A DNA stretch of 64,000 nt from Clavelina lepadiformis (lineage: Eukaryota > Chordata > Ascidiacea > Aplousobranchia > Clavelinidae). Below the pieces are notes generated by a model that was not told the origin of the DNA, did not search any database, and saw only the letters and a program-made list of their open reading frames with translations. The DNA is taken from contig NC_135240.1 in assembly GCF_947623445.1 (NCBI RefSeq), forward strand, positions 27,838,001 through 27,902,000, given 5' to 3'. Shown here one piece after another: positions 29,229 to 39,121 of the stretch. The stretch's first letter is position 1. Every line of letters begins with the position of its first letter. The translations under genes were made by a program, and so were the position numbers.

Positions 29229-29604
29229 TATTAATTGTAAACAATGAAGATCTTCACGTCAAATCTCAAAATCGTCATCATGGTTTCTTAGGGATAGAAA
29301 TGAATCATATTTTTTAACTTTTTCATAAATTAATTCACGCAGGTTTTGACTGAGATGATCCTTGATGCAAATTTTAGGATTTAGTGAATTAAATCCACAA
29401 ACAGCAGCTCAAAAGAGCTTCTCTGCCTGTCTGACCACAGTTACAACACCTGCTGATGGGGTAATTAAACCCCCTCGGTCTTTGACTTGAATTAAAGCCA
29501 GGTATGGAAGTCAATTTTTGTGCTGTAGCTGTGGTCATCTCAAGAACTCTTCTGTTGTGTACGTGCTTCAACACAAACGACAAAAAACAATGACAAAACG
29601 ACAA
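29229..29604 (-). pseudogene. P-superfamily transposase, C-terminal relic, copy A
   Basis: Read on the - strand this gives KDRGGLITPSAGVVTVVRQ followed by AEKLF, an in-frame TGA, AAVCGFNSLNPKIC and DHLSQNLRELIYEKV. The GGL.PS...V pattern and the spacing to a terminal charged helix are those of the C-terminus of P-element/THAP9-type transposases. The stop codon and the lack of any upstream domain make it a relic. The same segment occurs in copy B at 45800-45968, joined to more of the protein at 52241-52812. Confidence 0.75.
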
Positions 29605-29649
29605 AATGAAACATTTCTGTTGGACTGTTTTGTGATAAATCTTTCACAC

Positions 29650-30297
29650 AAAAAGCAAATATGAAAGTTCATTTAAAGACTCACATGAGTATAAAGTTGT
29701 ATCAATCTCGAATTTGTCATATGAAAGCACACACTGGGCTGGGTTATTATCATTGTCAAATTTGTTTTAAATCATTTTCACAAACTGCCTATTTACAAAC
29801 TTTTTTAAACTCCATACTGAAGAATGCCCTTATCAATTCAATGTTTGCTGCAAATCATTTTTACAAAGCCATCTCCAAAGTCATATTGATATGACGGTAC
29901 ACACTGGCTAGAATGCTTATAAATGCGGTGTTTGCTTTAAATTACTTTCACATAAAAGCTATTTGCGAAATCATTTTACAATTCACACCTGGGGGCAACG
30001 ATAGCAGTTTTCTTGTTGTGGGAAGTCGTATTGATCAGGACTCAGGAAAGTTTACAACAAAGGATGACCAGAGAAATGATGACATTTAAAAAGCTATTTG
30101 GACATAAATCTAGTTTTAAAAATCATTTACATTTTATTCTTAAAGATTTTGCTGTTTATTGAATCTGTTTTGAAATCAATTTTTGCTACAACATTTCAAG
30201 ATTGTTTTGCTAATACAAAGACATAGTTTTTTAAGGCTTTAGTTGACATACATCTTGTAACAATATTTTTGTTTTAGATTTTTTCAGTTTGTCATGT
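29650..30297 (+). pseudogene. Zinc-finger gene relic with conserved 3' flank
   Basis: Broken C2H2 fingers: HMKAHTGLGYYHCQICFKSFS is one finger, followed by degenerate pieces and a frameshift. The 3' flank with TGGCTAGAATGCTTATAAA, GTTTGCTTTAAATTACTTTC and GATGACCAGAGAAATGATGA is nearly the same as the flanks of the finger genes at 34600, 55980, 60240 and 62060. It is therefore the end of one duplicated finger unit whose array has been lost. Confidence 0.8.
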
Positions 30298-30301
30298 TTA
30301 A

Positions 30302-31125
30302 CACTAGAACGGCCAGAGTTGCGATAAGCCGTCAACGGCCGCTAACGGTCATTTTGATCGCTTTTCCGAAAATTTGTTTTATCTAAGAATTGCTTTGCGT
30401 GTTTGCAGCCTAATTATTGAATTTATATTTAAGTCACATAATTCCATTAATCTATCCACCAAAAAGTTTTTATTTCAAGGAATGGGCTAAAATCTGGACA
30501 CAAAATTGGAAAATTTTCACATTTGCGTTGTCGCACATCTAATACATTCAAAAAGCTCCATAGCGATGCAGTTACCACATACGATTTTGTTACATTTCAA
30601 ACAACGCTTCTTGGTTTTGTTTTTAGTTTCCAGCTATTTCACACTGTTTACTCTTCTTGGCAAATCTTTTTTCATGAGCATTCGGCGGTGTTTGAGGTCT
30701 TGCAATCGTAGCGTTGCTCCTTGATCTTTCAACGATGTAGTCTTCACGTAGTTCTGTAGCCAGCTTAAAGATGAAATCCCGGCTTGAAACTTAGTCAGCT
30801 GTTCAATCCCGGCTTGAAACTTATACAGCACATAAGCATTGATGCCTGCTAAATCCAACATGTTTTAGAAGACAGCAGCGGGCCAACGATGTGTACCTGC
30901 TTTGACTGAATACTGCCTGGCCATTTGATCAGCCACATCAACACCACATTTGGTCTTGTTATAAAATTCAACTGTCTCCGGTTTCTTTTTGTCACTGTGC
31001 CAAGTTCAACAAACTGATGCAGAGAACTAAGAATACAAACGCTTTTCCTGAGCTTACACTGATACACAGTTTGAGTTGCCACGGCGCCTGCCTTCATGAG
31101 CTTACTAAAATAGCGTTGCTGCAAG
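30302..31125 (-). pseudogene. piggyBac-type transposase relic with TTAA-flanked end
   Basis: On the - strand, across frameshifts and one stop: LSSLHQFVELGT, PETVEFYNKTKCGVDVADQM, YSVKAGTHRWPAA, NMLDLAGINAYVLYKFQAG, then a cysteine cluster KKRCLKCNKIVCGNHC. The YNKTK.GVD..DQM...Y and RWP...F..MLDLA..NAY patterns and a C-terminal zinc cluster are characteristic of piggyBac transposases. The left end begins CACTAGAACGGCC right after a TTAA (30298-30301), the piggyBac target site. The N-terminal catalytic part is missing, and other debris takes over at the right. Confidence 0.85.
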
Positions 31126-31240
31126 CATTTAAATTTGTATAGACAAAGGTGCTGTCCAAGTGCTGTCGCGTCAAAGTGATTTTGTGTCGCATGATTAAGT
31201 GTCCAAGTTCCGTGATTAAATGTCCAAGTGATTAAGTGTC
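31126..31240. repeat. Short tandem motif block
   Basis: Degenerate repeats of GTGATTAAGTGTCC and AAGTGCTGTC over about 100 bp, between the piggyBac and hAT relics and overlapping the end of the latter. The style recalls the tandem repeats in the Mutator-like termini at 50239, but the sequence differs. Confidence 0.4.
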
Positions 31241-31727
31241 GTTACACCATACAAAGAGACATCACTTGGGGCATCTTCCAACTCCAAATCTTCAACGAAG
31301 TTTCGAAACTGTCGATGGTTCTTCGCATTAACAAGTATGAAATTTATAATTTCGATGACAGTTTTTATGACATTGTCGTATTTGAAATATTTGGCTACAA
31401 GATGTTTGCGATGGATAATGCAATGTAAAGGAAAGAACTCTGGAAAGTTAGGATCAGATTTCATCAGTCCAATTAATCCTTTATGTTTACCCACCATTGC
31501 TGGTGCACCATCAGTTGTGACGCTGACGAATTTATTAAGTGGCACATTGGCTCTTGCTAAAGCTTCATTGAGTGCATTTTTAATATCAATTCCACGAGTC
31601 GTTTCTCTTAATGCCACCAAGTTTAACAATTCTTCTTTAACAGTCATATCTGATGAAATGTATCGAACAAATATTGCTAGTTGTGGATTATCTTGAATAT
31701 CGGTTGATTCAGTAAAAATCGAGTAAA
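31216..31727 (-). pseudogene. hAT-family transposase fragment (ZBED5/GTF2IRD2-like)
   Basis: An open frame of about 170 codons reads STDIQDNPQLAIFVRYI, EELLNLV, VSVTTDGAPAMVGKHKGL, PLHCIIHRKHLVAK and INFILVNAKNHRQF. These are the core motifs (TDGAP.M.G...G, HC..H...L) of hAT transposases of the kind domesticated as ZBED5, FAM200 and GTF2IRD2 in vertebrates. Both the BED finger and the C-terminal dimerisation domain are missing, so it is a fragment. Its right end breaks off at a repeat that recurs at 32880. Confidence 0.85.
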
Positions 31728-31729
31728 AA

Positions 31730-31955
31730 ATTTAAGAACACGTTCGCTTGCAATGAATTTTCAACACTCATCATTAGTGCGATTATTTTTTGACTTGTCA
31801 AAAAAAGTCAAAAATTTGTCAAATTTACAGCGTTAAGTCAAAAATTGTCAAAATTGTTTACAAACTGCATTGTCGTGGTGTCATAGAGGTTGCACTGTAG
31901 GTGAACTTGTCATTTTACATTGTACACCTTGTAGCCTACTTCATACTGTTGTATT
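31730..31955. repeat. Direct repeat DR, left copy
   Basis: About 220 bp (from AAGAACACGTTCGCTTGCAA to CTTGTAGCCTACTTCATACT) that recur in the same direction at 32877-33092. Between the copies lies the 200-codon frame on the - strand. The left copy has an extra AAAAAAAGTC stretch; otherwise the two differ at few positions. Confidence 0.8.
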
Positions 31956-32120
31956 TTTTGTTTATTAAACGTTCTCAAACATTGTTAAGGTACGCTTAAT
32001 AAAAATTAATAAAATAAAAAAAACAATCGTATAAGTTTCTGAAAAAAACACAGAGTACTTCCAAAGGCATTCTAGATTAGAAAGCAGTGTTATTGAGTTC
32101 ACTGGGGTTCGGTTTATACG

Positions 32121-32723
32121 TCATGTCGCAGCATTTAAAATAACATTGGTGGTATCTATTGTTACGAATTGGAACGAGAAATCTGTACAATTACATCGTA
32201 TTAGAGCTCCATTACATCCCTCACAGTAAACCGGTTCTTCAAATTGTGGAGCCTCTTTCGCTGGGTCGTTGCTTCTCCGGACTTGAACGTAGTTCTTGCA
32301 CGCACATCGGACTTCTGTAATTTCGTCTATTGGCAACTCGGCAAAGTCATATGCCATATGATCTATCTTACTTCTTTGTGTTTCCTGTTTTTCTTGATTT
32401 TCTGTTGAGTCCCCGCTGATATCCTTTCTCTTGTTCCCTTGGTTCGCATTAGAGTTGAGCTCCGGGCTCTCTTCCCGTGGAGTCCTTGTTTTTGCTCGGC
32501 TCCTACCCCAGGTGCTCTTCTCCTTTGCTCCACGTCGCGGTTCATCTACTTTTCGTTGTGTTTCCTGTGTCTTCTGATTTTCTGTTGAGTCCCCGCTCAT
32601 GTCGTTTCTTTTGTTTCTTTGTGTTTTCTGCTGTTCTGGGGTTAGTTCGTTTGGGTCGTGGCTGGAGCTCTCCTTTGATGGATCCTGTTCTGTTGGCCGG
32701 CCGTGTTTGTTTTTGCCGGCCAA
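32121..32723 (-). CDS. Uncharacterised 200-aa protein with internal repeat and cysteine-rich end
   Basis: Open frame from ATG (complement of 32721-32723) to stop, with an AATAAA on the - strand about 145 bases further on (TTTATT at 31969). The first two thirds are very hydrophilic and contain two copies of a 26-residue unit around GDSTENQ..QETQR. The last 75 residues are different in character: DFAELPIDEITEVRCACKN, then VYCEGCNGALIRCNC, five to six cysteines that could bind zinc. I do not recognise the family. It lies between two direct repeats, within transposon debris, so it may be a gene carried by a mobile element or a frame kept open by its repeats. No introns are apparent. Confidence 0.45.
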   Translation of the reverse strand: MAGKNKHGRPTEQDPSKESSSHDPNELTPEQQKTQRNKRNDMSGDSTENQKTQETQRKVDEPRRGAKEKSTWGRSRAKTRTPREESPELNSNANQGNKRKDISGDSTENQEKQETQRSKIDHMAYDFAELPIDEITEVRCACKNYVQVRRSNDPAKEAPQFEEPVYCEGCNGALIRCNCTDFSFQFVTIDTTNVILNAAT

Positions 32724-32876
32724 CCAATTTTGTGTTTTTGTATCACAGTTTTGGTATAATGCTGGTTATATGTCAAAACCTTGATGGTGAAAAATTCTTC
32801 AACTCCCATGTTGAATAGTACTGTCTTTTAGTTATAGAATGAAGAAAATGTCGCATTTCAGAGCTTCATTTGGTAA

Positions 32877-33092
32877 AAAATGTAAGAACACGTTCGCTTG
32901 CAATGAATTTTCAACACTCATCACTAGTGCGATTATTTTTTGACTTGTCAATTTACAAATTTACAGCGTTAAGTCAAAAATTGTCAAAATTGTTTACAAA
33001 CTGCATTGTCGTGGTGTCATAGAGGTTGCACTGTAAGTGAACTTGTCATTTTACATTGTACACCTTGTAGCTTACTTTATACTGTTGTAAAT
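32877..33092. repeat. Direct repeat DR, right copy
   Basis: Partner of the repeat at 31730-31955, in the same direction. Similar beginnings and ends on both sides of a unique middle are what two LTRs or a tandem duplication would give, but I see no TG...CA ends, so the type is open. Confidence 0.75.
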
Positions 33093-33429
33093 GGCCCATT
33101 GTCTACTTATTATGAATCAGCTCTTGCTTCGGTTTTGCTTTAGATACTTTATGTATCTTTAGTTTAGATAAATGTATTGCACAGTTTTTGTTGTGTCTTA
33201 TTTGCAGTTTTTTTGGCAGTGATTTGTAATTAGCTCATTTCCCTTTTCAGAATAGGCTAGGTCTGTGTTCAGATTTTTGCTCTTCTTTACTACAGTAAAT
33301 TTTAACTTTTTGTACAATAATGCGTAATTTATCTACTAGAGTTCTTAAGGCCATAGTTGACATATATCTTGTAACAATATTTTTGTTTCAGATTTGTTTA
33401 CTTTGTCATGTAAGTGATTAAGTGTCAAT
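33093..33429. other. Spacer before zinc-finger unit A
   Basis: T-rich sequence with no open frame or repeat of note, except that its right part (TAGTTGACATATATCTTGTA and following) matches the 3' flank of the other finger units (30242, 62390). It is therefore the tail of a lost upstream unit. Confidence 0.5.
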
Positions 33430-33694
33430 TAACTTCAATCAGCAAAGCTAGAGATAAATTTGTTAAAAACTTTGTTATACCTTGTTTTTCTGGACAGTTT
33501 TCACTTTCCTATGTTAAGCTATTGTTTATGCTGCTCTCCTTTTGTTTTGTATGCTGTATAGGTGCATAACCATGACGACATAGACATTAGCTAAGTTATT
33601 TTACAGGATTGTGTAAATAAATATTTAAAAATCAACAATTGCTGAGTCTGAAAACTTAAATCAAAAGATTGTACACAAATACAACGATTGCAAC
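33430..33694 (+). repeat. Conserved 5' flank of finger unit A
   Basis: Contains CTTCAATCAGCAAAGCTAGA, TTTGTTTTGTATGCTGTATAGG, GACATAGACAT and ACAGGATTGTGTAA, found in front of every finger unit (35010, 54250, 56410, 60650, 62480). The tracts TGCTGTATAG|G and TTTTACAG|GATTG look like 3' splice sites, so a common upstream exon may be joined here. In this unit and in unit E, much of the linker-coding sequence upstream of MSALKFSDK has been deleted. Confidence 0.75.
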
Positions 33695-34600
33695 ATGTCA
33701 GCTTTGAAGTTTTCTGATAAAGAAAAGACAAATTGTAAAAACATTAAAAGCAATATTGGATGTTTGATGGCAACTAAGGAAAAAGACAAAGAAAAATATT
33801 TTTGCTGCAAAGTTTGTGATAAATCTTTTAAAAACAAATCAAACTTGAATTCTCATTCAAGGACTCACACTGGTGAGCAGCCATATCAATGCCGGATTTG
33901 TTGCAAATCATTTTCACTAAACAGCAGTTTGAAAACTCATATAAAAGTCCACACTGGAGAGCGTCCTTATCAATGTGATGTTTGCTGCAAATCATTTTCA
34001 CTACGCAGCAGTTTGCAGCGTCATACGAAAATCCACACTGGGGAGCGCCCTTATCAATGCGATGTTTGCTGCAAATCATTTTCACAAAGCGGCCAATTGC
34101 AGCATCATATGAAAGTCCATACTGGGGAGCAGCCATATCAATGTCGGATTTGTTGCAAATCATTTTCACTAAACAGCAGTTTGCATCGTCATATGAAAGT
34201 CCACACTCGAGAACGCCCTTATCAATGTGATGTTTGTTGCAAATCATTTTCACGAAACAGCAGTTTGACAACTCACATGAAAGCTCACACTGAATAGCGA
34301 TAGCGACACAGAAATTTGCAGCGTCATATGAAAGTCCACATTGGAGAACATCCTTATCAATGTCAGATTTGTTGCAAATCAGTTACACAAAATAACAGTT
34401 TGAGAACTCACATTAAAGTTCTCACTGTTGAGCGTGCTTATCAATGTCAGGTTTGTTGCAAATCATTTTCACACAACAGCAATTTGCAGCGTCATATGAA
34501 AATCCACACTGGAGAACGTCCTTATCAATGCGAGGTTTGTTTCAAATTATTTTCACAAGCCGGCCATCCCCGAAGTCATATGACTGTACACCCTGGCTAG
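33695..34600 (+). pseudogene. C2H2 zinc-finger gene A, broken
   Basis: Starts at MSALKFSDKEKTNC, then six fingers of the form YQC.VCCKSFS..S.L..HMK with the HTGERP linker. A TAG at about 34295 follows HMKAHTE. After a short gap of scrambled bases the array resumes in another frame at 34316, with one half finger and three more, of which some lack key residues (KSVTQNNSL, KVLTVER). The last finger reads YQCEVCFKLFSQAGHPRSHM before the common 3' flank. Function, if any, would be sequence-specific DNA binding, but the break means that only the first six fingers could be made. Confidence 0.85.
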
Positions 34601-35010
34601 AATGCTTATAAACGCGGGGCTTGCTTTAAATTACTTTCACATAGGAGCTTTTTGCGACACTGGAGAACAACGACAGCAGTGTTCTTGTTGTGAGAAATCG
34701 TTTGGATTGAAGTCGAATTTATCAGGTCACAGGAAAGTTTACAACTCAAGATCACCAGATAAATGATGACATTTTAAAAAGCTATTTGGACATGAATTTA
34801 CTTCTAAAAATCATTTACATTTTATTCTTAAAGATTCTGTTGTTTAATGATTCATGTTTTGAAATCATTTTTGCTACAACATTTTAAGATTGTTTTCTTA
34901 ATGCCAAGAGATAGATATTTAATGCTTCAGTCAACATACATTTTGTAACAATATTTTTAGTTTTAGATTTGTTTACTTTTTCATGTAAGTAATTGAGTGT
35001 CATTTAAAAA
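34601..35010. repeat. 3' flank of finger unit A
   Basis: Matches the flanks of the other units (GAATGCTTATAAACGCGG, CACATAGGAGCTTTTTGCG, TTGAAGTCGAATTTATCAGG). Read through its gaps it still has finger-like pieces, such as FGLKSNLSGHRKVYNSRS, so it derives from ancient last fingers now outside the frame. Confidence 0.7.
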
Positions 35011-36048
35011 CTTGAGCTTCAATCAGCAAAGCTAGAGATGAATTTGTTAAAAACTTTGTTATAAGTTTTTTTTTTTAACATTTTTCACTTTCGTATGTTA
35101 AGTTATTGTTTTGTGTTGCTCTCTTTTGTTTTGTATGCTGTATAGGTGCTTAACCATGACGACATAGACATCAGTTAAGTTGTTTTACACGTTTGTTTAA
35201 CTTTGTTTTTCAAGTAAAAATTTTTTCTAAAATGTAATTAGCAAAAATTATGTTATGCAATAACAGCATTCTTTGCCTAAACTTTGTACAACATTCACTT
35301 GAAAAAATGTTGTACTGATAGAACTATGATAAATGATAGAGGAAAGTTATCGGCGTGTAACTGCAGTAATTTGCGTTCTTGTCAGAACTTTTAACTAGTT
35401 ACTACTTTTATTGTTGATTGCCTTCCAAAGTTGGTCTGAGTGTTATTTGGTTAATTTTATGTTTTTAATATATTATATTGGAAACATATTGTTAACATTT
35501 TGTTTATTTACAAGAATTACAGTAAAAGGATATTTTTACGAATCTGTTTCTCACATTTTTTACGTTTTGTCAAATGGAATGTTTTTAGATTTTTCCCATT
35601 CATGATCTTTCTATAATTCATATATCATCTGCGTTTATGGCCTGAACCAGCGAACTATAAACTTTAAGTCTGTGTCAATATTTATAATCCATTAACTTTA
35701 TAACACTTTTAACAATGTTTTTTGTCAAATGTTCGATTGATGATTAATTATTATTATGCTGTTTCCAAAGGGAGCTCTTTACATGGTTTGTTATCCAAGT
35801 GATTTACTGTTAAATTTTGCTAATGCTGAATTCTTTGTTCTTTCTTCTTAACCTTTGCATGAGATGCAACTCTGAAATTCTGCAAACTACGACACTAAGC
35901 ATAACTGTTATGGTCTTTGTTTATCATCTTATGCTGTGTTATTCAAACACGGTGCGCAATGTGTCCAAATATGTTTTATTTCAAACTTGACATTACAGCG
36001 TACTTTTTGTTTTTTTACAATAGGAGTTTAAAAGTGTTATTATTTAGT
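35011..36048. other. 5' flank of finger unit at 36.0 kb and spacer
   Basis: The first 190 bases repeat the conserved 5' flank. The next 850 bases are AT-rich and hold no supported gene. The right end approaches the start of the next finger-type leader exon, with a likely acceptor TTTTTTACAATAG at 36011-36023. Confidence 0.5.
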
Positions 36049-36675
36049 ATGGAGTGTCATCCAAGTGGTTTGCCAGTAGCCATTATGTTAAAAGAATTTA
36101 GCGACCTGATTTTGCAAGAATTGAAATCAATGCGACATGATCTGAATTTGGGATTTGCCAAAATGCAAGAAAACATGAAAGATATGTATTCAAAGCTTCT
36201 TGCAGAAGTAAAAAAAATGTGAAACCACAAACAATGTAATGCCAGTTGAAGAACTATCGCAACCATCGAATGTAGAAACTGATATTGGTATTTGTATTCA
36301 AGAAGTTTATTCAGAGAAGGCGTCAGTTTGTCGTCATCTTATGCCTACTAAAGAAGAACCTTTACAGGATTGGGAGATGTCACGATTTGACACTGGTGAT
36401 AAAACTGCTCCCATGATAAAAAGTATTGTCCATCAGTCAGAGATTGAAAGAAATGTCACAATCAAGGATGAAGTTTTCGGATTTTGAAAACTTAAATGAA
36501 AGAAACTCACTGGTAGAATTTAACGCATCTCGATTGGATAAATGTACATCAAGTGATAAACGCAACACTAACAAGGTTAAGCAGTCTCCATTCTCCAATA
36601 AATGTTGGCTAAAGGAGAGTAGCCATACCAATGCGACGTTTGTTCCAAATCCTTTTACAAGCGGGCCATCTCCAA
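36049..36675 (+). pseudogene. Finger-gene leader region without its finger array
   Basis: Starts with an intact leader: MECHPSGLPVAIMLKEFSDL and a predicted amphipathic helix LRHD-type stretch rich in Lys/Met. The frame hits TGA after EVKKM at 36220; in the +1 frame the sequence continues as CETTNNVMPVEELSQPSN, homologous to ETTDSSNEEHSQPSD of unit B. One extra A in a run of eight A's explains the shift. A second shift follows near 36480 (IKDEVFGF, then DFENLNERNSL). It retains lysine-glutamate motifs of the VKEE/IKDE kind, possible SUMO sites. Only part of one finger (YQCDVCSKSF) remains before the serine racemase sequence begins. Confidence 0.75.
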
Positions 36676-37560
36676 GTTATGTGGAAGAAATGTATTTATG
36701 AAAACAGAAAACTTCCTGAAATTCGGATCATTTAAGATCAGAGGAGCAACGAATGCGGTCGCTTATCTTGTGGAAAGGAAAAACAAACCTGACTGCATTG
36801 TCACACACAGCAGTGGAAATCATGGACAAGCCGTGGCAAAAGCTGCTTACAATTTCCACATTCCTGCATATATTGTGATGCCAAGCAATGCCCCGGAGTG
36901 CAAGAAAAATGCAGTGAAGAGTTATGGCGGTTTCGTTGTGCAATGCGCACCAACTGAGAAAGCTCGAGAGCAAGGAGCAGAAAAAGATTGTCGTGAAAAA
37001 GGGGATGTTTTATCCACGCAAATCAGACAGCCGAAGTAATCAGTGGTCAAGGTACAATCGGGTTTGAAATGTTGAAACAAAATCCTGATCTCGACGCAAT
37101 TGTAGTTCCAGTTGGAGGAGGAGCAATGATAAGTGGCATCACCATCGCTGCAAAACACATCAAACCTTTAATCAAGATCTATGCAGCTGAACCAGAAAAA
37201 GCAAACGATTGTTACATATCAAAATGTAACAGTCACATCACACTAGTGGACCATCCTGTGGTTACAATCGCCGATGGTGTTAAAGTGACAATTGGTGAAA
37301 ATGCCTGGCCCATTATAAGAGATCTGGTGGATGATGTCATCACTGTGTCAGAAGAGCAAATCATAGAGGCAACAAGGCTAGTTTGGGAAAGAGCTAAGCT
37401 TGTAATTGAACCAACATCAGGTGTGGGCATTGCAGCCATCGTCAGTGAGAAGTTTTCAAAAGCGAAAGGCATGCACGATGACGTCAAGAATATTGGGGTG
37501 GTTCTCTGTGGTGGAAATGCTGATGTTGGAACTAAAGCTAAAATTTTAACTGGTGTCTAA
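36676..37560 (+). pseudogene. SRR: Serine racemase-like retrocopy, truncated and frameshifted
   Basis: PLP-dependent enzyme of fold type II that converts L-serine to D-serine or dehydrates it. Similarity starts at GRNVFMKTENF and includes the PLP-lysine motif GSFKIRGA, the cofactor-cradle motif THSSGNHGQA, the glycine-rich phosphate loop VPVGGGAM, and AAEP, TIADGVK, WPIIRDLVDD and LVWER.KL.IEPTSGVG, all close to animal serine racemase. About 40 N-terminal residues are missing and it has no introns, whereas the animal gene normally has several. At 37008-37015 the frame shifts by one base deletion or equivalent (KGDVL is followed out of frame by IHANQTAEVISGQG), and the rest is open to the TAA at 37558. 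So it is a retrocopy, inserted into the finger pseudogene, and no longer able to give a full enzyme. Confidence 0.88.
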
Positions 37561-38218
37561 AGATGCCATGAAGAATCTTTAGTGCTAAAACTATGCATCA
37601 TCATCTCAACCCACACTCTGCTTTGGTTGAAAAAATCATTCCTTGCAGTCATAGGCATGGTATACTACATAATTACAAGGCACATATAAATAAATCTTTA
37701 TTAAAGTTAATCCATCGCAACTCAATTCTGTTGCCAGATTTGTTTCACTCAAGGGATCAATTTTATTTGTGTCAGCCTTAAATTATCTATTGTATTGTAT
37801 CTATTAAATATACATGAAAATGTTAAACCATGAAGGTGATGATGCCTTAAATATTGTTTTTAAAGTAACGACGCACCACTGAGATACGTATAATTTTAAA
37901 GACATTTTTATGGATTTGATTGGAAATTAAAATCTTCTAGATTGTTCAAGTTGTCACTATAAATTTCAAGGTGCTTTTCAATAATTGTGCAATTAAATCT
38001 CGTCTCGACTTTTTTCAGATGAAATTCTTTTGTAAGTTGTGGTTTTTCTGGAATTAGTCTGTTCCTAGTGGCAGAAATTTTGATGCAATGATATGGTTTA
38101 TCCCTACCCAATGACGCCAATAGGTGACACTTGCTTCTGAAAACAACGAATAATATTAGAATAAACATATATTAATTACAAGTAAGAGATCTTATGCAAA
38201 TAAAATGCATTTAGAACA
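37561..38218. other. Convergent 3' region between the racemase copy and SUPT7L
   Basis: No coding sequence. Around 37688-37702 AATAAATCTTTATT holds poly(A) hexamers for both strands. It could serve the + strand racemase copy and, less likely because of the distance of 500 bases, the - strand SUPT7L gene. Confidence 0.55.
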
Positions 38219-39007
38219 TCAGTGACGAGTTGGTTGATTTGCTTTTGTTATCGGTCGCCATCTACCACTTCCGCTGGCTTCATATGAACTAATCACTTCG
38301 ACTTTCACATTTGAGTGTGTGGAGTTAAGTCTTGACCCTGCCCCCATATTAGATTGAACTTTGTCATATTTGTTCTTCAATTGCTTGTGGTACTGGATAA
38401 CGTCTTTCTCGTAGAAGTCTGTCAGTGCATGAATGTCTCCGATGTTCATGTCGTGAAGGAGTTTATCCAGGCAATCATAGAAACCAGTGCGACCTGTCAA
38501 TGCTTCGTTGTCAATCAAACTCTTTAGTGTGGTGCACATGTTACTCAGGTAATGCTTAATGACGTCACGCAAAACGCTGAGAGTTGATTTTGATGCAACT
38601 TCGAAACCGTGACAGAAAAGTATCCTAGAAAGTCCCCACTCAATAGCGTCATCAACATCGGAACAACTAAGGCAGCTGGAAGTGTTGTTAAAATTTTGTT
38701 TCTTAGCTGGATCATTCATTGTGTTTCGGAATTCTGAAACTTTGTTGATAGTCATCGTTGCTGAATTCATATCGACACATTCGTCGAGTAACTTTTCTTT
38801 ATTTTTAATTCCATGTACAAGTTCAAGGCTGTGCTCCACGTAAAGGCATCCTGGAACACTCACTTTGTCTGCCTCATTCTCATTGATATTTATTTCCTCC
38901 AGATGTTTTTCCTTAGAAAGATCAAAACATTTTGGATTTCTCATCTCCAGCATGGACCTCGTCATTTGACTGCTTCCTTCCACAGGCAGCATATCGCCCC
39001 AGTCCAT
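38219..39007 (-). CDS. SUPT7L: SUPT7L-like subunit of the SAGA complex
   Basis: Histone-fold (Bromo_TP) protein of the SAGA/STAGA coactivator, where SUPT7L (STAF65-gamma) pairs with TAF10 or a TAF9-like partner. From MDWGDMLPVEGSSQ at 39007 the frame runs 262 codons to the stop. The histone fold is GFEVASKSTLSVLRDVI, HYLSNMCTTLKSLIDNEAL, TGFYDCLDKLLHDMNIGD, then FYEKDVIQYHKQLKN, which aligns throughout with the vertebrate protein (GFEA.S.SVL.VL.DV, FP.V.EQ.FHE.GIG). A VKVEVI motif follows. It is shorter than the human protein (414 aa), lacking its long C-terminal tail. I start at 39007 because the - strand sequence upstream has a donor gtgagt at about 39091 and an acceptor caccag at about 39024, a short 5' intron that would remove the in-frame upstream ATG. 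Confidence 0.85.
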   Translation of the reverse strand: MDWGDMLPVEGSSQMTRSMLEMRNPKCFDLSKEKHLEEININENEADKVSVPGCLYVEHSLELVHGIKNKEKLLDECVDMNSATMTINKVSEFRNTMNDPAKKQNFNNTSSCLSCSDVDDAIEWGLSRILFCHGFEVASKSTLSVLRDVIKHYLSNMCTTLKSLIDNEALTGRTGFYDCLDKLLHDMNIGDIHALTDFYEKDVIQYHKQLKNKYDKVQSNMGAGSRLNSTHSNVKVEVISSYEASGSGRWRPITKANQPTRH

Positions 39008-39121
39008 TTTAAAGTAATTCCAACTGGTGATGGTCAAGCTATTCAAACAACGCACATTACAGATCATGTACCTGACAGTAAAACACTCACCATATGCTAA
39101 TTCATACAAGCCTACCAACAT
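39008..39121 (-). other. SUPT7L: Putative short 5' intron and leader of SUPT7L
   Basis: On the - strand, GCATATG|gtgagtg...caccag|TTGGAATT gives an intron of roughly 67 bases ending 15 bases before the ATG. The frame happens to be open through it, so translation from the far ATG (39121, adding 38 residues) cannot be excluded, but those residues have no likeness to SUPT7L. Confidence 0.5.

Noticed and set aside
33828..34600. Regular 84-bp repeats that might look like a CRISPR-type or satellite array
   Set aside because: The period equals one 28-residue C2H2 finger with linker and is fully explained by coding.
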